A stretch of 64,000 nucleotides of DNA from NCBI GenBank assembly GCA_037013495.1, contig CM072803.1, positions 22,403,501 to 22,467,500 on the forward strand. The letters run 5' to 3'. Below are positions 11,756 to 22,849 of this stretch, in pieces. The stretch is from Hippophae tibetana. Its lineage: Eukaryota; Streptophyta; Magnoliopsida; Rosales; Elaeagnaceae. Under the pieces are notes generated by a model. That model saw only the letters and a program-made list of their open reading frames with translations. It made no database searches and was not told the origin of the DNA. Numbering within the stretch: position 1 is the first letter of the stretch; every line of letters begins with the position of its first letter. The translations under genes were made by a program, and so were the position numbers.

Positions 11756-11975
11756 CGTACTTAATTGCAAATTTATGTCCAAAAATATAATTTCAAATAA
11801 AAGAGTGCTTAAATTGCAATTTATAAAAGTCGAAAATATAATTTAAATTAAAATTAGGCTTAATTTTAATTATTAAAAGTTTAAAATTTAATTTAAATTA
11901 AAAAAGGGCTTAATTGTAATTAAAGAAAGTTTAAAATGTAATTTGAATTAAATTTATGGATCAAAATGCAATTAA
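11756..11975. repeat. About 50-bp AT-rich minisatellite, roughly 4.5 copies
   Basis: A unit of the form CTTAATTGCAATTTATAAAAG followed by a TTTAAAATATAATTTAAATT block recurs at about 11757, 11807, 11858, 11908 and 11959, a period of 50-51 bp. Copies are diverged. Such arrays are common in the LTRs or untranslated parts of plant retrotransposons. Confidence 0.75.
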
Positions 11976-12219
11976 GAAAATTTATTTTTTTTGCGCAAGG
12001 GAGAAGAAGCCCACGCGCCATCATCCACGTGCGCAACGTGAGCCGTCATATTAGACAAGAAACAATTAGGATTGGCAGGTGTCATTCAAACCCGACCAAA
12101 GCGATTGGGTGTAGGTTTTCTCGTTCACGCCGCTCGATGCGCCAAGTGGAGCCCACCTATCGCATAGGCCGGCGTGCAGGATGAGACCCATGTGTCTCAC
12201 GCGTCAACCAAGGCATGAT

Positions 12220-12500
12220 CTCGTGTGGCCGATTCACATGTGCCTGGTTATACAACGAATCACAAGCTTCCACGTGGTCCACTTTATATTTTAGCCAATC
12301 ATATTCTGACATGTGGCAAGGTTCGGTGAGCGTGAAAAGGCAGGATCACGCATGCGTTCTAACCGATGTCCCATGTTCTCACGCCTCTAATCACGTGCGG
12401 CATTTCCACGTGTGCCCGTCCTTGATAGCTAGTGATATGCTTCCACATGTCCCACTTTAGATTTCAACGAATCATATCGCGATACGTGGCAGCATGAATT
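12220..12500. repeat. Imperfect direct repeat, about 190-bp offset
   Basis: The stretch from about 12235 to 12313 and the stretch from about 12405 to 12492 share the order: ACRTGTGCC, then GCTTCCACRTG, then CCACTTTAKATTT, then CAATCATAT or CGAATCATAT, then a GTGGCA end. They look like two diverged units of one repeat within the GC-richer island. Confidence 0.55.
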
Positions 12501-12747
12501 CAAAAAAAGAAACAGCGATGCGCACATTCCCCAGTTTTGCATTTTCGATAAAAAATTTCCCCCACGCGTATTATTTAATTATTTTCGCTATAACGGTTTG
12601 TCCCCGCATGTAAAAAATATATTTTTTTAAATGTATTTTTTTTTAGAAATTTGATGTTATAAATATGGGATATTATGATAGAGTAAAAGAGTTTTTTGGG
12701 AGTTTAGAGTTTGAGATTTTTAGTAGTGTTCGGGGCTGGATTGTGGA

Positions 12748-12789
12748 ACACGCAGAAGCCATTTTTGGCTTCTGTTGTGTTCTGCGTGT
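12748..12789. repeat. Nested inverted repeats (hairpin)
   Basis: Two perfect inverted pairs overlap. AGAAGCCA (12754-12761) pairs with TGGCTTCT (12766-12773). ACACGCAGAA (12748-12757) pairs with TTCTGCGTGT (12780-12789). The two pairings share bases, so they would be alternative folds. No run of T follows closely, and nothing ties it to a gene. Confidence 0.7.
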
Positions 12790-13654
12790 GCCAAATATTT
12801 ACGATCCGAAATGATTTAATTTTCTTTTGTTCTTCATCTCATTTTCCTTAACTGCTGTAATTTAAATTTAAATTTATGAAGTAATTTAATTTTTCTAGGG
12901 TTGCATTTTATCTAAATTTATGAAGCTTTGATTTTAATTATTTTTGAACGATTTATAAGGCGTTCGATTTGTTTATTCTATTTGTGCTTAATGTTTTTGA
13001 TTATTTACGAATTTTATCAAATGATCTGTGACACTTAAATAAACTTGGAAGATGCATTTTTGTGTATATTGCTCATGGATAGAATGACATGTATGATGAA
13101 GGATAGGGATATACCCCAATTGTATGTGTGACCATTTGAGAACTTAGAACGTAATGAATCTTGGTGAATTTAATTCTCATAGGAATATAGTGAATTAATT
13201 TAGCGGGGTGTGTCTATACGGAGCTCGGAAGAGATGTATGGATAAATTAGAAGTTTTCGGTTGACAAATTAAATGTACTAAAAAAATATAAATCAAGAGA
13301 AAATAACATGATTCGAGTAGATTAATTTGGTGAAAAACTGCAATCCTAGATTTCTTTTATTTTGTTATTAAACTCTTTTCTTAAACTTTTTTCCAAATCA
13401 ACGATCATTTTGGATAAAATCAGAGAGAGATAATTTTAGTACTCAACAAACTGTAGTAATAAATCTCCGTGGAAACGATAACATACTTATCAAATATTAT
13501 TACTTGTGACCGTGTATGCTTGCACGTTTTATGTTCTCCAAAAGAGACAACATAAACAAGTTTCTATTCTAAGAGCTAGAGTTTAAACTTGACCACAATT
13601 TTCAATTTTTTCTTTCCAAATTACTAACAAAACTCAAACTAAAACCATGCAAAA

Positions 13655-13790
13655 ATCCTCAAAAACCAAAATTTATAGTAGCATTTGATGCCACTTATCA
13701 AAGAACCACATATCCAAAACGAACTATCAACACCATTATAACAAATTTCAAACAAAATCACCCAAATTACTTCACAAAATTTATCATTTG
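13655..13790. repeat. Dispersed repeat, copy 2 (inverted)
   Basis: Reverse complement of the segment at 10430-10565, clearly alignable with scattered differences. A third, partial copy of its outer part follows in direct orientation at about 13800-13920 (ACCACAATTTTCTTCTTTCC, then AAAGAACCACATCCAAAAC). Confidence 0.75.
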
Positions 13791-14216
13791 CAAATGTCAA
13801 ATGTTTGAACTTAGACCACAATTTTCTTCTTTCCAAATTGCTTCACAAAACTCCACTCATGAAAGAACCACATCCAAAACTCAACTCATTATAACAAATG
13901 TCAAACAAAATCATCCAATGTAATAGAGGAAAATATAGCTATGTATGAAGAATGGTTAGGGCAAATATTCATCTTCCAAGAGAACCTTTTTCACAATAAC
14001 CAACAATATCACCAAATTTCATCTTGTTTACAATCATTTAGGACAAAGCATGAACACTTCATGCATTACAAATGGAGTTGAAGAATCTTATCATCAAATA
14101 TGGAGTTAAGAATCTTATTCGAATATGGAGTTGCAAGAATGTTATCATCCCAAATGTTGATCTTCAAAAGTCGATCTCTTCATAAAGAGAAAACATGTCA
14201 CATCTTACAATAAACA

Positions 14217-14521
14217 TGTTAAATTTGAACCTAACTCTATTTCAAAACCTAGGTTATGAGATGGAGGATTGCTCTTATTTATATATGAGGTGTATACTTC
14301 ATGTCCAAACGATGTAAGATTTTTTAAAACTCTTTCTCGCATCGCCAGTTCATCGATGGACGGTGATGGGTTTACATCTACGTGCTACGAGATGAGTTTG
14401 TCTGTTTTGATACCATGTTAAATTTGGGTTTAACTTCATTTCAAAATCCAGGTTATGAGATGTAGGATTGTCTCATTTATATATAAGGTGTATATTTCAT
14501 GTTATGTGAGACTTTTTAACA
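14217..14521 (-). mobile_element. Complete TRIM retrotransposon with perfect AAACA target duplication
   Basis: Two LTRs flank a short interior: about 14217-14330 and 14416-14521. Read on the minus strand, the 5' LTR (right) starts TGTTAAAAAGTCTCACATAA and ends TTTAACA, and is followed at once by TGGTATCAAAACAGAC (rc of about 14400-14415), an initiator-Met primer-binding site. The purine tract lies before the left LTR (rc of CTCTTTCTCGC, about 14330). Both flanks read AAACA (14212-14216 and 14522-14526). The interior is about 85 bp and non-coding. The LTRs are more diverged than those of the TRIM at 10 kb, so it is probably an older insertion, and the LTR sequence differs enough to be a separate family. 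Confidence 0.9.
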
Positions 14522-14529
14522 AAACATGC

Positions 14530-15660
14530 AAATAAATAACACATTTTAAAAAAGAGAGAAGGTTCTTATTTCCGATATAATCTCTAACTTTAGCGGAAAC
14601 GAGAAAAACCTGTCAGATGCAAACAAACTAAAATGAACAGAAAGCTTGTAATGAACAAAGAGAATGGACATTAAACAACTGAGCAAAGAATGCTCCTGGT
14701 CCAAACTGACCCCACATATAATCATCCAAAAAAAACTCCGAGACTCAGCACCCTGCAGACTTTGAAAAACTCATGACTTTGAAAAGAATAACTTATAGAA
14801 ACAAGGTCATATGACATCCATCCTGCTTTGCAAATTAAAGAATCCATAAAACAGAACAGCCCGTAGTATCATAGTGGTATAACCTAATATACGGAGAAAG
14901 CCACGTTGTTAGTCGTCATTTCCAGCTCAATATGTTAAAAAGAGGAATATATAGATGCCCATATGTTTACAATAGTACAATAGTACTATGGGAGGATGTT
15001 TACCTTTGTCATACCCAATTATGAACATGGTAAACTATCGTAATTATTGATGTGATATCATGTTGTTTGATCAAGATCTAAGCTATAAATAAGTTTACAT
15101 TGTACCCAAATTGTTTAATATAAAATTATGTATTAATTTTTTTTAATATTAAAAATATATGAGTTAATTATAAAAAAAATTATTTTTTGATTATAAATTT
15201 TATGTATGTTATTTGTTTATTTATTTTCCTTACTTCCCATGGACTAACTTCCTAATGTTTCTCAGTTTCCGTGGGAAAGCCGCAGTTGCAAGATGAAGTG
15301 GTTTTGGAGTTACTTCTGTTTATTAACTTCCTAGTTCGAATGAACATTTTGTATAGAAGGGCAATGCCAATTCTGCTTGGCGATTGGGTTAGGTTTTTAC
15401 TTTTTTTTTTGTTTGCCTCGATAGAGTGATTGGTAGATTAATTGTGGAAGATTTAAGACCGTACCAAACATAAGGAGATAGACCATAGTGACCCTAAAAG
15501 GAGGTGCCAACCTATGTAGACTCTCCATAATGTATATTGTATAGACACACACTCGTATGTACCCTAACTTATATCATGTAGACATGGTTGAAATTACTTC
15601 TTATTGAAATCTACACATTGTTATCGGTTTGAAATTCATATAAAGGTGACATATATGACT
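14530..15660. other. Intergenic stretch without a recognisable gene
   Basis: The part at 14550-14900 has gene-like base composition but many stops in all frames and no motif I recognise. The rest is AT-rich. It ends at the CACTA element at 15668. Confidence 0.6.
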
Positions 15661-16059
15661 AAATATACACTACTACAAAAAGGAGTATTTAAGTTACTGT
15701 GTAAAGTCGGTTTTTGAAAAAACCGACTTATAATGAATTTAAAATTGGTTCGGTGTAGAACCGACACTACGTCACGTGAATAGCGTCGGTTCACCCCGTC
15801 AACCGACGCTATCCACCTAATATATCCAAATTCGGGTCATTTTTTTTATACAGAATCTAATTTTCTTCCTCTCTCTCCTCCATTTTCTTCCGCATTTTCT
15901 TCCATTTTCTTCCAAAATCTACACTGTGCGCCACTTTTTTTCTAAATTTCCGGCCACCTCCGACCACCATTTGTAACATCGTTTTGTAAGTTATATTCCT
16001 CTTCTCATTATCTACTATTTTTTTGAGCGAAATATTAAAAAAAATTATACCCATTTTCT

Positions 16060-16563
16060 GTATAAATTCTTGATTTAGGTATGTTTGTTATTATGTTTGA
16101 CTTATTTTACGTGAAAATAATATCTGAAATATTGTGAGTTTGATGGATTATATATATTTACTGTGTGTGGATAAATTTATTTATATATTATAAATAATTA
16201 TATTTTATTAAGTAGAATTTTGTACCTTATTATTCAGTTTGTTTTATATTTTGTATAAATTTTTGATTTAGGTATGTTTTTTATTTTGTTTGTTATTATG
16301 TTTGACTTATTTTATGTGAAAATAATATCTGAAATGTTATGGGTTTGATGGATTATATATATTTACTATGCGTGGATAAATTTATTTATATTTTATTAAG
16401 TAGAATTTTGCAGCTTATTATTCAATTTGTTTTATATTTTGTATAAATTTTTGATTTAGGTATGTTTTTTATTTTGCTTATTATTATGTTTGATTTATTT
16501 TATGTGGAAATAATATCTAAAATGTTGTGGGTTTACTATACGTGGACAAATTTATTTTTATAC
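16060..16563. repeat. About 190-bp tandem array (2.7 copies) inside the CACTA element
   Basis: The unit starts GTATAAATTYTTGATTTAGG at 16060, 16253 and 16441. It contains TTATTATGTTTGAYTTATTT and GAAAATAATATCTRAAATG, and the third copy breaks off near 16563. It lies upstream of the transposase ATG, in what would be the 5' leader or leader intron. Confidence 0.85.
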
Positions 16564-16845
16564 GTATAATTAATATTACTTTTTAATTATGATATAGTAA
16601 CATGCTTAGAAATTAGAATCAACCAAAGTGCGTGATTGGTTTTTATATATTCATGCTAACATGTTGCTTATTTTTTAATTTGTATAGAAATGGTTTTGTA
16701 AAATGATTAAAATGATAATTGTTTTGCATTATGTATGTTTTGATATATGTTCTAATAATTAGGAAATTTATATATAATAATACTTGAAATATATTCATTG
16801 TATACATAATTAAGTAATATGTTTAATTAATGTCATTAATAGAAA

Positions 16846-17294
16846 ATGGACAAATCTTGGGTGTCAAAGTGTAGAATTGAGCAAGACTATATTTCTGGAG
16901 TTGAAAGTTTCATGGAATTTGCTTGTAGAAATAGTAATACTGGAAGTAGTATGATTCGATGCTCATGCGTTAAATGTAAAAATGAGCGATTTCATGAATT
17001 TGATGAGGTTAAGTATCACTTTATCCGTAATGGTATTCTATTGAGCTATAAATGTTGGTATTATCATGGAGAAAATATTGAAGGGGGTTCTTTTATGGAC
17101 AATTAATGATTTTCCTACCTATGGAAACTTATCAAGACATGCAACAAAAGGTTACAAGGGATGTCCTAATGGAACTTCTGCAACTTATCTTGTTCACAGA
17201 CGAAAGATGTCTTATAGAAGACAGAAGATTTTTGTCATCATGTGTACGTAACTCCGATTTGTTTCTTGGTTTGTATGAGTTTTGGTGCCCATGA
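16846..17294 (+). pseudogene. CACTA transposase 5' fragment (transposase-associated domain)
   Basis: From ATG 16846 the frame encodes 86 residues starting MDKSWVSKCRIEQDYISGVE. It continues with FMEFAC, a CSCVKCKN zinc-binding motif, and NGILLSYKCWYYHGE, the pattern of the domain at the N-terminus of plant En/Spm transposases. It stops at 17106. Overlapping frames then carry pieces of the downstream transposase: DFPTYGNLSRHATKGYKGCP (frame starting before 17106) and, after another shift, RRFLSSC. The match to the family's PMYGNLSGxxxKGxKACP region implies that the long middle part was deleted and the junction frameshifted. Not functional. Confidence 0.75.
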
Positions 17295-18009
17295 ATGTGT
17301 TACATATGTTTAAGGGCACAAAAACTCACACAAGTCAAGTAAGAAATCAAAGTTACACTTGATTTCATATTTAGAGTTCATTATATATAGCATTAAAAAA
17401 TACTAGTAGAGATTTCATATAACTTCATATATATAGACAAATGATTAATAAAGTACTAATATGAGTTCGTCGAATGTCGTTGTACGTGGTAATCTTCTTT
17501 TTATGGTAATATTTATAATGATTTAATTTCTTCATTCGTATGTCTAAAGTTTAGACTATTTTTTTATGGATGTTTTACGTACTCATGTATGTAGGAGAAT
17601 ATGAATTGTTATATGGATCAGCTGTTTTTTTGTCATAATGCTTGTGAAGGCCAATCAAGATTCTAAGCCAACCAAGCTTACTCGATCGCATAATTACACC
17701 TTGACGACATTATTTTATTTGTAATTTAAGTTAATTATATGTATTATATATACATTATTTATTTTTGTAATAAATTTAATTATCAAGTAATTAAATATAT
17801 TTAAATTTTTAATTATTTGTATTATTATTTATATTTTAGTTTTTTATGCTATATATATATATATTGAATAATACGAAAAATGAAAATAAAAATAAAAACA
17901 AATCATAAAATGTACGGGTAAAGTCAGTTCAAACCGACTTTACATTTTAAGTCGCTAAATTTAAAGTCGATTAAGCAAACCAACTTTAATGACTATTTCT
18001 GTAATAATG

Positions 18010-18781
18010 ATATTTACTATGTGTACTCATTACATGTGATTAAAAAAATGATCAAAGAATTATACTTTATAATATTTGTGTTTATTTTTTTTATAAGTTA
18101 GAGGTAGTACGTTATATTTATTTTACTAAAAATTATTCTTATTGTGCACTTGTTTTTTAAATTTAGAATGTATTAATTTGCAAAAGAATTGCTATTCACT
18201 CCATGTATCATTAGAAAGCTTTGAAAATCTAGTTTTAGGGAACTTTATAGTTTGTATTTAGATTTTTTAATAGAAATTTTTGCATGGTTTATTAAAGGGG
18301 TTAATATTCTCTTGTTTATTAATCTTTTATGCGTTTACAAAATTTACATATAAAAACAAACCATTGCAAATTGTGTGTGTGTGTGTTTTATTTTATTATT
18401 TTATTTTTAACTTGTGCTTGAATGTTTTAATAGATTTTAAGCATTTGAGTGTTTTCTCAGTAAATGTGTTCAAGAATGTTAGGCCTTTCATAAGTACATC
18501 TTAATGCTATGTTTCATAAGTACGTGTTCTATACAGATAAGAAGGATTAGATAATAGATGATGATGATAATAATATCATTTGTGTACAATTAACGTGATA
18601 TAATTCGTATATGGACAATTTTTACAGGTAATTTACAAACTATATTCTAGTGGATATAGGCTCATTCTAAAGACCCATTCCCAATATCTATTTATTTTCT
18701 TATATTAGTGTTCCATTTTGCCTTCTATATAGACTGCCTTATCAAAAACTTTTTATATTTACTTTCTTTTAAGTCTGCAAA
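18010..18781. other. AT-rich spacer between two transposons
   Basis: No gene is supportable. It contains a short GT run (about 18376-18388). The open frame near 18280-18504 is hydrophobic, AT-driven and has no recognisable domain. Confidence 0.6.
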
Positions 18782-18917
18782 TGTTGAAAATAATTATAAT
18801 TCTAACGATTAATTTAATAACGGTTAGTTTCTTCTTTTTACTATATAAATATAACATTAGATATTAAGTTAAAAAAAATCTCATGAATATCTCTTAAAAA
18901 TTTAGAGAAAATCTACA
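18782..18917 (+). repeat. 5' LTR of the copia element
   Basis: 136 bp, starting TGTTGAAAATAATTATAATT and ending TTAGAGAAAATCTACA, immediately before the primer-binding site. A TATA-like block ACTATATAAATATAAC is at about 18840. Matches the 3' copy throughout with visible divergence. Confidence 0.88.
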
Positions 18918-19012
18918 TGGTATCAAAATAGACTTGATCTTGCTACAAATCAATCTCACAAACAAGAACTCTACCAATTCAAGAAATCTAATAAAAAATC
19001 CAAAAAATGTCA

Positions 19013-19786
19013 CAATATATTGAAAGATTTACATGTGTGCTGCTAAACGGTAAAAATTATCATCTTTGAGCATGCCAAGTGACTTTTGGTCTAATCGATA
19101 GAGACAAATCAAATCTAAAAAAAGAAGGATGAGATTAGAGTGTACCGACCTCTCACAGTCGATCTTAATGCCATATGTTGATAAGGTTGTAAGGATGGTT
19201 GAAAGAGAAGAGACAAGAAGAATCGTGATGGGTACTCAGCTACCTGACAACCCCAAAACCAAGGCATTCGTCGCCACACCTAACCCTAGACCAAAATTTT
19301 GAGAAGACCAATCAATCACTCGTTGTGATTACTGTAAGAAGGAAGGACATAAGTGCAAATGAGTGCTGGTATCTCAACCCTTATCTCCGGTCAAAGGGAA
19401 GGCGAGACGGTGACTTCGTTAGAAGGGGAGATCAATGACAAAATCCCGTAGAGTGTAGAGAGAAAATGGGTTACTCTACGTAAAAGGAAAAAAGGGATAT
19501 GAGTGTAAACGAGCTGAGAAATAAATAAAGGGTGAGGTGGATATGGATCATATAAGGCAGCTGTATACGCAATTATCCGTGATGTTTCAAGAAAAAACTC
19601 AAAAACCTCTGGTATGATTACAAATCTTACTTAAAACTCTTTAAATTTCAAATTGATTCTTGATTCAGATTCAATTGATCACATAACTGGAAATAAAAAT
19701 TTACTTAATAATTACAAAAAAATTGAGACTAAACAATTTGTAATCGTTGCAAATGGTGGAAAATGAAAATTTTAGGAAATGATTCA
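19013..19786 (+). pseudogene. gag and protease remnant of the copia element
   Basis: From ATG 19013 the frame reads MSQYIERFTCVLLNGKNYHL, then a TGA where the family has Trp (LNGKNYxxW). The gag middle is missing. A zinc knuckle is recognisable at about 19321-19380: CDYCKKEGHKC, then after a frameshift ECWYLNP. The protease site is at about 19657-19690: ILDSDSIDHITGN, where the family has DSG/DSGA; the Gly next to the catalytic Asp-Ser is Asp here. The protease could not work even without the other breaks. Confidence 0.75.
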
Positions 19787-19921
19787 ATTAGTCTCCTTTA
19801 AAAAAAATCAAATGTTTTGCATGTGGAGAATTGTACATCTAGTTTGTTATCCATTAGTAAAATCACACAAGACTTAAATTGTGAAATTACATTTACATTC
19901 AAAAATGTGATTTTTTAGGAA

Positions 19922-20950
19922 TTGATAACGAAGAATATTATTGGTGAAGGTTTTCTAGAAAATGGGTTTTATATTCTGAGCGAAGAAAAATGCAACTTGA
20001 ATATTAAAAAATTTAAAAAATTAGGCACTCTTTGGCATAAGAGAATTGAACATATTTTGAAATGTATTTTTGATTTCAAACAACTAGATTGTAGTAGTTA
20101 TAAAATTTGCAAATTAGGAAAGCACACAAGGTTATCATTTAGTTTATCCACTTGTATAAGCAAAAAACCTTTTGAGTTAATACATTCTGATGTTTGGGGC
20201 CTCGTTCTAATTGAATCATTTAATGGTTATAAATATTTTGTTATATTTATAGATGATTTTTCAATAACTACATGGTTATACTTTTTAAAAAATAAAAGTG
20301 AATTTTCTCAATTTCAAAAATTTTATAATTTTATAGAAAATCAAAATAATGCAAAGATTAAAAAATTTAGAATTGATAATGGAACGAAATTTGTAAATCA
20401 AAATTTCACAAATTTTTCAATCAAAAAGGAATTTTACATCAAACAACTTATATTTACACACCCCAACAAAATGATGTGTCGGAAAGAAAAAAAACGATAT
20501 TTACTTGAAGTAGCAAGAGTACTTTGTTTCAAAACAATGTTCCAATAATTTTTTGGTCAAATTTCGTTCTCACCGTAACATATTTAATTAATAGATTGCT
20601 AAGTACCAATTTGAATTTCAAAAGCACACTAGAAATTCTCTACCAAGAAAAACTCAACATTTTTCATTTAAGGGTATTTGGATGTACATGCTATGTGTAC
20701 AAAAATAAACAACACAAGTTAGATTATACATCAACCAAAGATATGTTTTTTGGGTATTCATCTAAAAAAAAGGGTTATAAATGTTATGATCTGGTTAACA
20801 AAAAACATTACATTTCAAAAGATGTGACATTTCAAGAAAATGAGTCATATTACAAAACACTAGAAAATGAGACTAATAACCAAGAGAAATCAAATGAACT
20901 TACATTTTTATTTTTTTTACTCCGAAGAAGGAAATACAGTAGTAGAAAAT
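19922..20950 (+). pseudogene. Copia integrase remnant
   Basis: Two overlapping open frames (19922-20548 and 20524-20952) together cover most of an integrase. Visible parts are WHKRIEH (zinc-binding His region), ELIHSDVWG with the first catalytic Asp, YFVIFIDDFS, FRIDNGTKFVNQNF with the second catalytic Asp, and after a frameshift the LLEVARVL helix. The second frame continues with TYLINRL, LRVFGCTCYVY and KMFFGYSSKKKGYKCYD-like signatures. The frames are joined only by a shift near 20500, in the run of A residues around 20488, which also puts the catalytic-Glu region out of frame. Confidence 0.85.
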
Positions 20951-21179
20951 GAAAATTAAATAATCAATGAGAATGAAAAGGAAGAATATTTTCAAAGTGA
21001 GGGGAGAGATGGTACTACCGAAATAATACCATTGAGAATGTCTAATTGAACTCCACAACCTACAACTAGATTACAAGATTTTGTAACATATAAGATAAAA
21101 TATTCTATCCAAAATTATTTGTCTTATGAAAATATTACACCCCAATATAAGACTTATTTGACCTTAATTTCCAAAAAAA

Positions 21180-22738
21180 AATGAGCCAAATAACTATGAG
21201 GAAGCAATAGGCCAATTGGTATGGTGCAAAGCAATGGAAGAATAACTTAGAGCACTCGAAAAAAAAATGAATCATGGGTAGTCTTACAACTACTTGAAGG
21301 AAAGAAACTCGTAAGATGCAAATGGATCTATAAGATTAAGTTTAATAGTAATGGTACTATTGAAAGGTACAAAGCACGATTAGTGGCAAAAGGTTACAGT
21401 CAAACCTACAGTATAGATTATCAAAAAACATTTTCACCCGTGCCCAAAATGAATACCATTAGGATTTTATTTTCTATAGCGGTAAACCAAAATTGGACCT
21501 TACATCAAATGGATGCCAAAAATGCATTTCTCCAAGGAACACTTGAAGAAGAGGTATATATGACGCTTCCACCCGATCATAAAAAATAAAACAATTATAA
21601 CCTAGTGTGTAGGTTAAAAAAATCTATTTACGGACTAAAGCAATCTCCATGACATGGTATGGAAAACTAAGCTCTTATTTAATTTCTTATGATTTTAAAA
21701 TTAGTAATCTCAATCACTTATTATTTTCCAAAAATTATGGTACCTTCACAACCATAATTCTAGTATATGTAGATGACATAATAATTACTAGAAATAATTT
21801 GAAAGAAATTAAAAAAGTGAAAATGCAATTAAAGGAGAACTTTGATATCAAAGACTTAGGTTTACTAAAATATTTTCTAGGAATAGAAATAACACATTCA
21901 CCCAAGGGACTCTTTATTTTACAAAGAAAATATACACTTGACCTATTGAAATAAATTGGTAAATTAAGGAATAAATCGACATCCACACTAATAGATAGTA
22001 AATGCAAATTAAATATTGAGGATGGTGAACCTTTAGAAGACATAAGCCAATTTCAAAGACTTGTAGGAAAATTAATTTATTTAACGATAACCCGATCATA
22101 CATTTCCTTTTCGGTAAGCCAAATTAGTAAATATATGCATGCACCTAGAACACCACATTTAGAGGCTATACATAGAATTTTAAAATATTTAAAAGGAATA
22201 TCTAGTAAAGGAATTCTCATGAAACATAATAATTCTAACGAAGTGTGTGGCTACTCCGATGTAGATTGGGTCGGTAGCTTTGATAGAAAATCAACCACCG
22301 ATTTTTGCACATTTTTAGGAGAAAATTTAGTCACATGAAAAAGTAAGAAATAAAATGTTGTGACACGATCAAGCGTCGAGACAGAATATCGAGCCATGAC
22401 ATCAACCTCAAGCAAGCTAACTTGGATCAAACAACTTCTTTTGGATATCGAAATTAAAATTCAAAAACCAATGAAGATGTTTTGCGATAACCAAGCGGCG
22501 CGACATATAGCATCAAATCCGGTGTATCATGAGAGAACAAAACACATCGAAGTGGATTGCCACATTCAAGAAAAAATTCAAGCAAAGGAAATTGAAACTC
22601 CATTTGTGAGGAATGAAAGACAATTGGCGGATATCTTCACCAAAGGTTTAGATCCGAAATCATTTGAAGAAAATTTAAGCAAGTTAAGGTTGACTGATAT
22701 CTACACAACTAACTTGAGGAGGAGTATTGAGAATAATT
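21180..22738 (+). pseudogene. Copia reverse transcriptase and RNase H remnant
   Basis: Separate frames carry successive parts. 21383-21589 has AKGYSQTYSIDYQKTFSPV and MDAKNAFLQGTLEEEVYM, followed by a stop. 21649-21954 has the catalytic YVDDIIIT motif and LGLLKYFLGIEI. 22135-22338 has YLKGISSKGILM and GYSDVDWVGS with the RNase H Asp. 22360-22740 has SSVETEYRAM (catalytic Glu region), FCDNQAARHIASNPVYHERT, HIEVDCH and DIFTKGLDP. Stops between the frames (for example at 21589, 21954 and 22336) disable it. The best-preserved frame is the last, ending at TAG 22738 just inside the 3' LTR. Confidence 0.9.
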
Positions 22739-22846
22739 AGAATTTTAACGGCTAGTTTATTCTTTTTATTATATAAATATAACATTGAAGATTAAGCTAA
22801 AAATCAATCTCAAGACTATCTCTTAAAAATTCAGAGAAAATCTACA
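22725..22846 (+). repeat. 3' LTR of the copia element
   Basis: 122 bp, starting TATTGAGAATAATTAGAATT (the expected TG start mutated to TA) and ending CAGAGAAAATCTACA. It is shorter than the 5' copy because of small deletions. Confidence 0.85.
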
Positions 22847-22849
22847 CCA

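Larger units (their letters stand above)
11990..13540 (+). mobile_element. Possible LTR/leader fragment of a Ty3/gypsy element
   Basis: A GC-richer block (about 11990-12530) is followed by a TATA-like TTATAAATATGGG (about 12657) and, at about 13470-13540, by TCTCCGTGGAAACGATAAC and TACTTGTGACCGTG. Phrases of this kind occur just upstream of gag in several plant gypsy lineages. I see no second LTR, primer-binding site or pol. The lineage call is a pattern-based guess and it could instead be unrelated intergenic DNA. Confidence 0.3.
15668..18009 (+). mobile_element. Small CACTA transposon with both ends and ATA target duplication
   Basis: The left end is CACTACTACAAAAAGGAGTA (15668 on). The right end (to 18009) reverse-complements to CATTATTACAGAAATAGTCA, a decayed partner of the same terminal repeat. 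ATA flanks both sides (15665-15667 and 18010-18012), the 3-bp duplication expected of this superfamily. Subterminal motifs AAGTCGGTT / AACCGACTT occur at about 15703-15732, 15775-15808 and 17921-17960. Inside are a leader-like region with a 190-bp tandem array and the start of a transposase gene. At 2.3 kb it is far shorter than an autonomous element, so it is an internally deleted derivative. Confidence 0.88.
18782..22846 (+). mobile_element. Decayed full-length Ty1/copia retrotransposon
   Basis: A 5' LTR (18782-18917) is followed by a primer-binding site TGGTATCAAAATAGAC (from 18918). Pieces of gag, protease, integrase, reverse transcriptase and RNase H then follow in copia order, and a purine-rich stretch CTTGAGGAGGAG (22713-22724) precedes the 3' LTR (22725-22846). 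The whole is about 4.07 kb, short for a copia element because gag is internally deleted. Stops and frameshifts are spread through it. The 5-bp flanks (GCAAA and CCAAC) do not match, so the target duplication has decayed or the ends have shifted. Confidence 0.9.

Noticed and set aside
12215..12460. 81-codon frame in the GC-richer island
   Set aside because: It spans the duplicated non-coding repeat units, and the two copies do not preserve the frame.
18370..18390. GT repeat as a regulatory element
   Set aside because: A short simple repeat in AT-rich DNA with no gene nearby; nothing supports a regulatory role.
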